Shown here: one piece after another, positions 1 to 6,214 of the stretch
How positions within the stretch are numbered: position 1 is the first letter of the stretch
How the letters are laid out: each line of letters opens with the position of its first letter
Assembly (NCBI GenBank): GCA_030616465.1
Contig: JAUWXH010000127.1
Span: 1-6,368 of the forward strand
Direction of reading: 5' to 3'
Source: Planctomycetota bacterium
GTDB taxonomy: Bacteria > Planctomycetota > Phycisphaerae > UBA1845 > Fen-1342
Length of the DNA: 6,368 nt
Program-made: the position numbers and the translations under genes
Notes under the pieces: generated by a model
What the model saw: the letters and a program-made list of their open reading frames with translations, nothing else
Databases searched by the model: none
Told to the model about the DNA's origin: nothing

Positions 1-1396
1 CGCCGCCAGCGGCCTTGTTCAGGTGGGCCCCCTGCGGGTACGCGGTCACGTCGGTGAAGAACAGCTCGGCGTTGCTGGTCCAGGCAAAGTTGCGAAAGAC
101 GGCCCGCAGCCCCAAGACGACCACCAGCAGTATGCCGCAGACGCGTAGTAGTCCCGCGACGCGGTGCAACGCACGCCCTTTGGCGCACGGGTTTCGCCAC
201 ACCCACATCACTGCCGCCGCCACCAGGATCAGAACCGGCACCGACGGCCAATACATCAGCCGCTCGGCGAGCGACACGCCGATCAACAAGACGGTGTTGG
301 AGATCAAGACGTAACTGGCGGCGATCAGGGCGGTCGCGATGGCGATCTGCCGCCAAGTGGAGTGCAGCCGTCGGCGATAGCCGACCAGCGCCACCAGACC
401 GCCGGCCGCCGTCAACCCACCCAACAGTGTCATCGCGTCGGGCCCGGCCTGGGCATCGACGATCGCCGTTCCATAGTCACAGCTCAGGCGGCTGGGAACG
501 ATCATCAGGCGCGTGTAGTGTCCCAGGATGGTAAACGAGCCGACCATTCGCCCGCCGCGGTCGGCCATCCGCAGGGGGTTGAACAGACCTGCCGTCACGG
601 GCGTGCGTAGCAGCCGTTGTTCGAGCGAGACGTAGCGCAGCGGCAGATACACGATGAGCGGCAGCAGCAGGATCGCCGTGTGCGTCAGCCACCAGCGTGG
701 CTTCGGTCGGGCGCGGGGCCGGATCACGGCGTGGAGCACGAGCAGGGCCAGCGCGGGATAGCACACCGCCGTCTCCTTGGTCAGCAGCGCCGCAAAAAAC
801 GCCAACCCTGCCGGCAACGTCCGCCTGACTCCCGGCGTGCCGGTCGGCGGCAGCAGGATCAGCAGGCCCGCGAGTAGAAACAGCGCGCACAGAATCTCCG
901 CGCGGCCCACCATATTGGCCACCGCCTCGCAGTGAATCGGGTGCACGGCGAACAGCAGGGCGGCGCACGTCGAGAGCGCCGCGTCGCCGAACAAACGCTG
1001 CGCGAAGTGCCACACCAGTACGCACACCAGGGCGTGCAGGGCGACGTCCACGAGGTGGAAGCCCGCCGGCCACAGGCCGCCCACCGCGTAGTTCACGGCA
1101 TAGGTGAACAGCGTCAGCGGCCGGTAGAGCCGATCGCGGTTGGGATTGGGCAGCGCGGCCTGCGGGCCCTGCGGGCGCCACCAGTCCGAGAGCCAGATGG
1201 CGCGGAAGTCGCTGAGGTGGTGCAGTCGCGGATTATCACGGACGATGTAGGTGTCATCATAGACGAAGCTGTTGCCGAGGAAGATGATGTTGGCGAAGCA
1301 AATTGTCCCGATGATCGCCGGCAGCCAGGGTCGCAGCCAGACTCGCCGGCCGCCCCGGCGGGCCGGCGCGCACCGTTCAACGTCGGCGGGGCTCAT
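1..1396 (-). CDS. TMTC/PMT-like GT-C membrane glycosyltransferase, C-terminus cut by window edge
   Basis: The frame is open from ATG at 1396 to the window edge: 465 codons, no stop. It encodes a multi-pass inner-membrane protein with about ten or more hydrophobic segments, the first near residues 24-43. Motifs follow the TMTC family of protein O-mannosyltransferases in order: an acidic pair in the first outer loop (YDDTYIVRDNP, 46-55), YRPLTLFTYAVN (91-102), GFHLVDVALHAL (112-123), VHPIHCEAVANMVGRAE (151-167), LLTKETAVCYP (204-214), YTRLMIVPSRLSCDYG (294-309, DUF1736-like) and SNTVLLIGVSLAERLMYWPS (366-385). The family transfers a sugar, mannose in animals, from a lipid-phosphate donor to secreted proteins. 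Bacterial members usually continue into TPR repeats, which would lie beyond position 1. Donor and acceptor here are unknown. The ATG overlaps the upstream TolC-like gene by 20 bp and has no clear Shine-Dalgarno, suggesting coupled translation. Family call strong; the exact reaction is inferred. Confidence 0.88.
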   Translation of the reverse strand, partial: MSPADVERCAPARRGGRRVWLRPWLPAIIGTICFANIIFLGNSFVYDDTYIVRDNPRLHHLSDFRAIWLSDWWRPQGPQAALPNPNRDRLYRPLTLFTYAVNYAVGGLWPAGFHLVDVALHALVCVLVWHFAQRLFGDAALSTCAALLFAVHPIHCEAVANMVGRAEILCALFLLAGLLILLPPTGTPGVRRTLPAGLAFFAALLTKETAVCYPALALLVLHAVIRPRARPKPRWWLTHTAILLLPLIVYLPLRYVSLEQRLLRTPVTAGLFNPLRMADRGGRMVGSFTILGHYTRLMIVPSRLSCDYGTAIVDAQAGPDAMTLLGGLTAAGGLVALVGYRRRLHSTWRQIAIATALIAASYVLISNTVLLIGVSLAERLMYWPSVPVLILVAAAVMWVWRNPCAKGRALHRVAGLLRVCGILLVVVLGLRAVFRNFAWTSNAELFFTDVTAYPQGAHLNKAAGG

Positions 1397-3281
1397 CGGT
1401 GACGACGACGTTGTTGTACTCCAGCAGCGTGCCCTTGGCCTTCTCGAGCTGCACAACCGCGAGGTTGTAGTTCGTCACGACCTGTAACAGCGTATTGCGC
1501 GCGTTGGCCAGTTGCTCGATCGTGCTCAGCTCGGTTTCCAGGTAGGTCGGGTCGATCCGTTGCGAACGCGCCTGCAGGGCGCGCAGGTTCCGCTCGGCGG
1601 CCCAGGCGGCCTTCCACTGCGGCTCGATGTTGGCAGAGCCGACCAACAACGCCCGAATCGCCCCGTTGACTTCCTGGACGATCGTGTCCGTCATCCGGTT
1701 CAGCGCGACGAGTGCCTGGTGCTCCAGTGACCGGGAGCGCAGCCAGGCGGACCGGGCGCGACGATTGCCGATCGGATAAGAGAAGGTCGCGCGTAGCGTG
1801 TAGGATCGGAACCGATGCGTGGCCATCCGGTCCCAACTGGCGTCCGCCGTCCCCTTCAGTCCCTGAACGTCGTACTGGAACGACAGATCGAGCTGCGGCA
1901 GCGTCTCGTTCTTGGCCCGCATGGTGCTGATGCGAGTCTTTTCGATTTCCAGCTTGGCCTGTTCGATCTCCGTGCGCTGGTCCAACGCGGCCCGCACCTC
2001 GGCGAAGTGATCCAACGCGACCGGAGCCACCAGCAGCGTCTCGGTCGGGATGATCTCGACGCGGTCGGACAGCTTGAGCTCCGGGTCGTTCAGCAGGTTC
2101 TTGAGTTGATCCTCGGCATCGCGAACGCTCTTGACCGCCTCCTGGTACTGCACCTGGCGGCTTTTCCAGCGTGACTCGGCGTTGTATAGGCCGACGGGCG
2201 TGGCATCGTAGTCCTCGCGGTCCTTCATGGTCTCGTAGGTGACGTAGTTCTGCGCCACGCTCTCGGCCAGGATCATGACCTGCCGGCGGGCCTGGGCCAG
2301 TTGCCAGTACGCCGTCTCCACGTTCAGCAGCGTATCGCGCACCTGCTGGATAAAGCGTTTCTGGGCGATGCGCTGGTCGGCCCGGGCGACGTTGATCAGC
2401 GCCCGGTTGTAGTCGAGGCCGAAGCCGCGCAACAGCGGCTGGGTGAGCGTGGCGACGAACGTGGTGCTGTAGGCGGGGTTGAGCGTCTGGAACGGGAAGC
2501 CCGGCAGGTGCTGACGGTTCAGGCGCAGCGAGGTCGAGGCGCTCATACCGGTGGGCAGCAGTTTGCGGATCCCGCCCTCGATGCTGCGCGTGTCACTCTG
2601 GTTGGGCGCGAGCTGGCTGGCGGTGTCGCTATCGCGGTTGTCCCAGGCGGTGTCGAGGAAGAAGACGGCATCGAACGCGGCTTGGGCCTCGACGAGCTGG
2701 GCTTGCGCGACGGCCGGGTTGTAGGCCTCGATCCGGATCACGTAGCTGTTCGCCAGGGCGCGCTGGACGCACTCGCCCAGGCTCAGCTGAACCTGCTTGG
2801 GCTGGCGCATCTGCTCCAGGTATTCGTGGGCTTTGGCGACCACCTTCTTGTAGCTGTTGATGAGGCGGTCTTCCTGCTTGCGCGCCACCAGATCCTGCAC
2901 GCGCCTCTCGAAAACGTCCGCCGCGTGCATCGGATCGGGAATCTCGGCCAACACTTCCTGCGGCGCCGGCTGCGTGGTCGTCGCCGGCGTCGTGAGCAAC
3001 GATTGCCGGGTCGGCTGATCGGACTGGGACGAAACCGGGCGTACGGTGGACGGCTGGGCGGTGCCCGTGCCGGGCTGGGGCACCGCGCCCGCGTTGTTCG
3101 GCCCGGCTTCCACTTCCTGCTGATGGGCGGCCAACATCCGGTCACGGTATGCCCCGACCGACTGAAGGACATTGGGATTCTCGCTTTGGCAGGCCGCGGC
3201 GAGCGTCAACCCCGCCAGCACGGGCCAGAGTGCCGTGGCGATTCGGTTTCTTCCACCATGATTGCCAGGGGTCTGTGACAT
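1377..3281 (-). CDS. TolC-family outer membrane efflux lipoprotein
   Basis: This 634-residue protein resembles outer-membrane factors of the TolC/OEP superfamily, which form trimeric channels for efflux or type I secretion. A lipoprotein signal peptide ends in LAAAC, putting the lipidated Cys at 31. Residues 57-108 are a Pro/Thr/Gln/Ser-rich linker, and 111-165 are charged and probably helical. The first OEP repeat opens at LSLGECVQRAL (166-176) and contains the family hallmark TQPLLRGFG (280-288) and DTLLNVETAYWQL (316-328). The second repeat spans about 425-623. The protein is longer than typical TolC proteins because of the roughly 135-residue N-terminal extension. Start choice: the frame stays open upstream to 3596, but that part overlaps the divergent DinB gene. 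ATG 3326 sits at the predicted transcription start, whereas ATG 3281 gives a normal signal peptide and a leader of about 45 nt. It is the first gene of an operon with the TMTC-like gene. No ABC or membrane-fusion partner is visible. Confidence 0.9.
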   Translation of the reverse strand: MSQTPGNHGGRNRIATALWPVLAGLTLAAACQSENPNVLQSVGAYRDRMLAAHQQEVEAGPNNAGAVPQPGTGTAQPSTVRPVSSQSDQPTRQSLLTTPATTTQPAPQEVLAEIPDPMHAADVFERRVQDLVARKQEDRLINSYKKVVAKAHEYLEQMRQPKQVQLSLGECVQRALANSYVIRIEAYNPAVAQAQLVEAQAAFDAVFFLDTAWDNRDSDTASQLAPNQSDTRSIEGGIRKLLPTGMSASTSLRLNRQHLPGFPFQTLNPAYSTTFVATLTQPLLRGFGLDYNRALINVARADQRIAQKRFIQQVRDTLLNVETAYWQLAQARRQVMILAESVAQNYVTYETMKDREDYDATPVGLYNAESRWKSRQVQYQEAVKSVRDAEDQLKNLLNDPELKLSDRVEIIPTETLLVAPVALDHFAEVRAALDQRTEIEQAKLEIEKTRISTMRAKNETLPQLDLSFQYDVQGLKGTADASWDRMATHRFRSYTLRATFSYPIGNRRARSAWLRSRSLEHQALVALNRMTDTIVQEVNGAIRALLVGSANIEPQWKAAWAAERNLRALQARSQRIDPTYLETELSTIEQLANARNTLLQVVTNYNLAVVQLEKAKGTLLEYNNVVVTDEPRRR

Positions 3282-3333
3282 TACCCAATCCCGCAGGAGT
3301 GCCGCCGCGCCTGTTGCCCTACGCATGGGCGAG

Positions 3334-3362
3334 ATGATAGAAAGGCCTGTTGAGTGTGTCAA
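3334..3362 (-). promoter_or_regulatory. sigma70-type promoter of the tolC-like/TMTC-like operon
   Basis: Read on the minus strand, a perfect -35 box TTGACA (3362-3357) is separated by exactly 17 bp from a -10 box TATCAT (3339-3334, five of six consensus bases). Transcription should begin near 3327, leaving about 45 nt before the ATG at 3281. A short inverted repeat, TTGA-N5-TCAA (3350-3362), overlaps the -35 box and could be a small operator; its 4-bp arms are too short to insist on. The match is striking in such GC-rich DNA. The call rests on sequence alone. Confidence 0.72.
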
Positions 3363-3421
3363 ACTGGGCCGCCGGCCGCCCGCCCTGCGCAACGCCGCCC
3401 GAGCAGGCCCCGGCCGCGAGG

Positions 3422-3427
3422 AAGGAG
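3422..3427 (+). promoter_or_regulatory. Shine-Dalgarno fixing the DinB-like start
   Basis: AAGGAG lies 7 nt before the ATG at 3435. It selects this codon over the upstream in-frame ATG at 3354, whose extra 27 residues are Pro/Arg-rich, unlike the family, and reach back into the promoter of the divergent operon. Confidence 0.8.
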
Positions 3428-3434
3428 CGTACCG

Positions 3435-3959
3435 ATGAGCGGTGTGGATCTGGTCGGCGACTTCACGGATTACGCCTGCCGCAAGCTCCGGCAGAACCTC
3501 GCCCAGGTCATCCGCTGCGCGGGGTTGCTCGCGCTGGACGAAGTCTGGCAAAGGCCCAACCGTCACAGCAACAGCGTCGGAAACCTCGTGCTGCACCTGG
3601 CGGGTAACGTTCGGCAGTGGATCGTTGCCGGCATCGGCGGGGAGCCCTTCGCGCGCGACCGCCCGGGGGAGTTTGCCGAACGCGGCCCGCTGCCGACCGG
3701 TCAGATCATTGCGGAGCTGGAGAGCACCGTCCGCCGGGCCGTGGAGACCATCTCCGCCGTGGACGCTCGGGCCCTCGGTGTCCGCCGTTCAATCCGGGGC
3801 TATGACGTGACAACCCAGGCGGCGATCTTCCACGTCGTGGAGCACTTCTCCTTCCACACCGGGCAGATCGTCTATGCCACCAAGGCCATCCGGGACGTGG
3901 ACCTCAGTCTCTACGATGATCAAGGACGCAAGCTTGACCGCGGGGACACTCGTCCCTGA
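3435..3959 (+). CDS. DinB/DUF1572-family putative metal-binding protein
   Basis: The product has 174 residues, a usual length for the DinB-like four-helix-bundle superfamily, and most resembles the DUF1572-type branch. Visible signatures are RHSNSVGNLVLHLAGNVRQW (43-62) and FHVVEHFSFHTGQI (132-145). The likely metal-binding triad is His54, His137 and His141; His133 makes an HxxxHxxxH series. Superfamily members bind divalent metals, and some act as thiol-dependent transferases (bacillithiol or mycothiol S-transferases, maleylpyruvate isomerase). The substrate here cannot be read from sequence. There is no signal peptide or membrane segment, so it should be cytoplasmic. It is divergent from the TolC-like operon with about 150 bp between starts, and appears monocistronic. 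I see no strong promoter of its own; a weak candidate is TTGCCC (3314-3319), 16 bp, GATAGA (3336-3341). The family assignment is firm, the function is not. Confidence 0.87.
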   Translation: MSGVDLVGDFTDYACRKLRQNLAQVIRCAGLLALDEVWQRPNRHSNSVGNLVLHLAGNVRQWIVAGIGGEPFARDRPGEFAERGPLPTGQIIAELESTVRRAVETISAVDARALGVRRSIRGYDVTTQAAIFHVVEHFSFHTGQIVYATKAIRDVDLSLYDDQGRKLDRGDTRP

Positions 3960-3986
3960 ACCGACCAACGCGAGCAGCTTGCCCAA

Positions 3987-4014
3987 GCGGGCCGCGAGCG
4001 GCCGCTGAGCCCGC
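3987..4014 (+). terminator. GC-rich hairpin after the DinB-like gene, possible terminator
   Basis: GCGGGC (3987-3992) pairs with GCCCGC (4009-4014). The enclosed loop contains the perfect palindrome AGCGGCCGCT (3997-4006). It starts 28 bp past the DinB stop, a typical terminator position. No T-run follows, so it is not a standard intrinsic terminator and may simply reflect GC-rich sequence. Confidence 0.25.
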
Positions 4015-4277
4015 AGGCGATTCGGCGGCGCAAGAAAATGGGCCGGCGGTCGGGACGTGCGGGGGGGACACGTACGCCGACACAGTCCGGCCCGGGGATC
4101 TATGGCATATTTCAACTCTCACACCCACTATAGCATGGGCCGAACAGGCTGACAACCGCTTCCAGCCACGATTTTTCGCGCCTCGGCCGACGGCGTTCAG
4201 CGCGTTCGCATCCCCCATCCTGGCCGACAATCGCCGCGATTATGGCCCGTTTCCGGCCGCTGGTCGCTGGTACCGGC

Positions 4278-4310
4278 TGTCCGTGGGGTCCGCGCGGACA
4301 CCGGGCCCGG
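4278..4310. repeat. Adjacent perfect palindromes upstream of the beta-helix gene
   Basis: GTCCGCGCGGAC (4288-4299) and CCGGGCCCGG (4301-4310) are perfect palindromes one base apart. TGTCCG (4278-4283) can also pair with CGGACA (4295-4300). They lie about 150 bp before the beta-helix start. They could be protein-binding sites or an RNA hairpin, but short palindromes are expected by chance in GC-rich DNA. Confidence 0.35.
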
Positions 4311-4354
4311 ACGCGACGTGCGGCGATATGGCCCAAGGGCTTCCGGCTCGGGGC

Positions 4355-4383
4355 TTGGACCGGGAGCAGATTCTCGTTATCCT
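4355..4383 (+). promoter_or_regulatory. Possible promoter of the beta-helix gene
   Basis: TTGGAC (4355-4360) and TATCCT (4378-4383) are 17 bp apart and match the sigma70 consensus at 3 and 4 of 6 positions. Transcription would start near 4390, giving a leader of about 70 nt. It is the best plus-strand candidate I see between the DinB stop and 4462, but it is weak. Confidence 0.3.
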
Positions 4384-4448
4384 GGGAGGTACAAGTCTCC
4401 CCGGGCTGACGGTGGTCGTCGTGGACGGGGCGTTTGGGGTTCGGGGGG

Positions 4449-4454
4449 AGGAGG
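4449..4454 (+). promoter_or_regulatory. Shine-Dalgarno fixing the beta-helix gene start
   Basis: AGGAGG lies 7 nt before the ATG at 4462. It settles the start: the longer in-frame version from 4318 would place a Gly/Arg-rich segment of 48 residues ahead of an otherwise normal signal peptide. Confidence 0.85.
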
Positions 4455-4461
4455 TTGGATC

Positions 4462-6018
4462 ATGTCCGAGCGGATTGGGAGGCTGAGACTCCTCCTACTG
4501 GGCGCACCCATCACGGTGCTTGCGCTGGCGGTAACCGCCCACGCCGACACGATCTATGTCTGCTGGGACGGCAGCGGGGATTATCTGACCATCCAGGAGG
4601 GCATCGACGCCGCTCAGGATGGCGACGAGGTGGTCGTCTGCGACGGGACCTACACCGGCCCTGGCAACCGCGACCTGGACTTCGCGGGCAAGCCGATCAC
4701 CGTTCGCAGCGAGGCCGGCCCGGAGAACTGTATCATCGACTGCGAGAACAATGGGCGCGGGTTCTACTTCCATAGTGGCGAGACCGCCGACGCAGTCGTG
4801 AGGGGATTCACGATCACGCACGGCAGCGCTTCGGTCGGCGGCGGGATGCGCAACAGGTATTACAGTAGCCCAACAGTGGTCAATTGCGTCTTCAGCGCAA
4901 ACTCAAGCACCAGCAACGGCATCGGCGGCGCTGGGATGCACAACACCAATAGCAGCCCGACGGTGATCGACTGCAAGTTCATCGGGAACACGAGCTACGC
5001 TCCGGTCTTCGGCGGCGGCGGCATGGCAAACTGGGGCAGCAACCCGACGGTGACGAACTGCACGTTCAGCGCGAACTCGGCCTTATGGGACGGCGGCGGG
5101 ATGCAAAACGCGGAGAGCAGCCCGATCTTGATAGACTGCATGTTCAGCGCGAACTCAAGCTTCAGGGGCGGCGGTATGTACAACCGTTACGGGAGCAGCC
5201 CCACGGTCGTCAGCTGCACGTTTAGCGGCAACTCAGCCAGCGGTCGTGTTCGGTGTAATGGCGGCGCGATGTTCACCGACGGGGGTAACCTGATGGTGGC
5301 CAACTGCATGTTCATGGGGAACTCAGCCAGCGAATTTGGCGGCGCGATGTTCAACAACGGGGGTAACCTGATAGTGGCCAACTGCATGTTCATGGGGAAC
5401 TCAGCCAGCGAATATGGCGGCGCGATGCTCAACGACGGGGGTAACCTGATGGTGGCCAACTGCATCATGCGGGGCGACACACCGGATGAGATTCGCGGCC
5501 CCGCCGTCGTGACCTACAGCGATATCCAGGGCGGCTGGCCGGGAATCGGCAACATCGACGCCGACCCACTGTTTGTCGATCCCGACGGCCCGGACGACGA
5601 TCCGAACACTTGGGAGGACAACGACTACCGCTTGTCGGCAGGTTCGCCGTGCATCGACGCGGGCTGTAACGGAGGTGTACCACCTGACACTGCCGACCTC
5701 GACGAAGACGCCGACACGTGGGAAGTCACGCCACTTGACCTCGATGGCGAGGGACGCTTCTTCGACGATCCAGAGACGCCGGATACCGGCTGTGGGTTCG
5801 TACCGATCGTCGATATGGGTGCGTACGAGTTCGGCGACACCGCCCCGCAACCTTGCCCCGGCGACATGGACGGTGACCGGGACGTGGATCACTCCGACCT
5901 CGGGATCCTGCTATCGCTCTGGGGAGCAACGGACCAATGCGACCTGGATTGTGACGGTGATATCGACCAGGGCGACCTCGGCATCCTGCTAGCGCACTGG
6001 AACGAGGGGTGTCCATAG
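4462..6018 (+). CDS. Secreted right-handed parallel beta-helix protein with Pmp-like coils and C-terminal dockerin-like EF-hands
   Basis: The product has 518 residues. A Sec signal peptide (1-28) should be cut after AHA. Residues 29-120 form an N-terminal cap with DYLTIQEGIDAAQDGDEVVV (40-59), RDLDFAGKPITV (70-81) and VVRGFTITHG (112-121), typical of secreted beta-helix proteins. Residues 126-336 are eight coils of 26-30 residues of the form GGxM...NCxFxxNS, close to chlamydial Pmp repeats (GGA[I/L/M] and FxxN). Each coil has one Met and one Cys in register. A non-repeat segment follows with NIDADPLFVDP (364-374), CIDAG (397-401) and DMGAYEF (451-457). The end is a dockerin-like pair of calcium loops: Asp468/470/472/479 and Asp494/496/498/505, each followed by LGILL, with Cys at 465, 493, 497 and 517. 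It is probably a secreted surface or matrix protein; binding or lyase activity cannot be shown. A conserved catalytic set for polysaccharide lyase is not evident. Confidence 0.92.
   Translation: MSERIGRLRLLLLGAPITVLALAVTAHADTIYVCWDGSGDYLTIQEGIDAAQDGDEVVVCDGTYTGPGNRDLDFAGKPITVRSEAGPENCIIDCENNGRGFYFHSGETADAVVRGFTITHGSASVGGGMRNRYYSSPTVVNCVFSANSSTSNGIGGAGMHNTNSSPTVIDCKFIGNTSYAPVFGGGGMANWGSNPTVTNCTFSANSALWDGGGMQNAESSPILIDCMFSANSSFRGGGMYNRYGSSPTVVSCTFSGNSASGRVRCNGGAMFTDGGNLMVANCMFMGNSASEFGGAMFNNGGNLIVANCMFMGNSASEYGGAMLNDGGNLMVANCIMRGDTPDEIRGPAVVTYSDIQGGWPGIGNIDADPLFVDPDGPDDDPNTWEDNDYRLSAGSPCIDAGCNGGVPPDTADLDEDADTWEVTPLDLDGEGRFFDDPETPDTGCGFVPIVDMGAYEFGDTAPQPCPGDMDGDRDVDHSDLGILLSLWGATDQCDLDCDGDIDQGDLGILLAHWNEGCP
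5260..5465 (+). repeat. 78-bp tandem repeat, about 2.6 copies, inside the beta-helix gene
   Basis: Units begin at 5260, 5338 and 5416, each with GGCGGCGCGATG. Units 1 and 2 match at 74 of 78 positions. Unit 3 matches unit 2 with three differences over its first 48 bases, then diverges just after TGCAT (5461-5465). The unit equals 26 codons, exactly one beta-helix coil, so copy changes keep the frame. The near identity points to recent duplication within the gene. Confidence 0.95.
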
Positions 6019-6202
6019 GGGCGTGTTTGAGAAGATCGCCGGTGTCGATCGTGAATTCCCGGCCGTGTGTATGGTATCTTGGACAGGAGGATCGGGCGAC
6101 GGGAAGACCGGTGGCTGCTCGCCCCGGCTCGACGCCTGCGGAGGGCGCGTCAGCCATTCGAATCTCGCCGGCAACACGCATCGAATCATCTGCCTTTGTA
6201 AC

Positions 6203-6207
6203 GGAGG
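6203..6207 (+). promoter_or_regulatory. Shine-Dalgarno of the partial secreted-protein gene
   Basis: GGAGG lies 7 nt before the ATG at 6215 and favours this start over the in-frame ATG at 6245. The 196 bp between the beta-helix stop and this gene hold no gene I can support and no clear terminator. Confidence 0.75.
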
Positions 6208-6214
6208 GCCAGGT

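Larger units (their letters stand above)
3960..4461 (+). other. Intergenic region without a convincing gene
   Basis: About 500 bp separate the DinB-like gene from the beta-helix gene. Short open frames on both strands encode Arg/Pro/Gly/Ala-rich strings with no family resemblance and no good ribosome-binding site, so I leave them out. The stretch contains a GC-rich hairpin just after the DinB stop, an island of lower GC at about 4100-4135, two adjacent palindromes (4288-4310), a possible promoter (4355-4383) and a small hairpin in the beta-helix leader (GGGAG 4384-4388 pairing with CTCCC 4397-4401). Confidence 0.6.

Noticed and set aside
477..1181. Minus-strand open frame of 234 codons, low-complexity Ala/Arg/Gly-rich
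   Set aside because: It is in a different frame from the TMTC-like gene, which covers the same bases with motif-rich membrane-protein sequence.
932..1402. Plus-strand open frame of 156 codons
   Set aside because: It is antisense to the TMTC-like gene, with Arg/Glu/Gln-rich composition, no signal and no recognisable domain.
2301..3278. Plus-strand open frame of 325 codons opposite the TolC-like gene
   Set aside because: It lies antisense to a strongly supported OEP-family gene. Its product is rich in Arg, Gly, Val and Leu with no family resemblance, as expected for a shadow frame in GC-rich DNA.
3282..3596. Upstream extension of the TolC-like gene to ATG 3596 or ATG 3326
   Set aside because: The extension from 3596 would overlap the divergent DinB-like gene and run through the promoter. 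ATG 3326 coincides with the predicted transcription start. Only ATG 3281 puts a normal lipoprotein signal peptide at the N-terminus.
3904..4336. Overlapping minus-strand frames between the DinB-like and beta-helix genes
   Set aside because: The products are Arg/Pro/Cys-rich with no recognisable motif or convincing ribosome-binding site, and one overlaps the end of the DinB-like gene.
4318..4461. Longer N-terminus for the beta-helix protein
   Set aside because: The added 48 residues are Gly/Arg-rich and would bury the signal peptide. The Shine-Dalgarno at 4449-4454 points to ATG 4462.
5260..5465. CRISPR-like repeat array
   Set aside because: The units are contiguous without spacers and encode beta-helix coils in frame.
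6021..6060. Terminator after the beta-helix gene
   Set aside because: Only a 5-bp stem (GATCG/CGATC) with a 7-nt loop is visible and no T-run follows.
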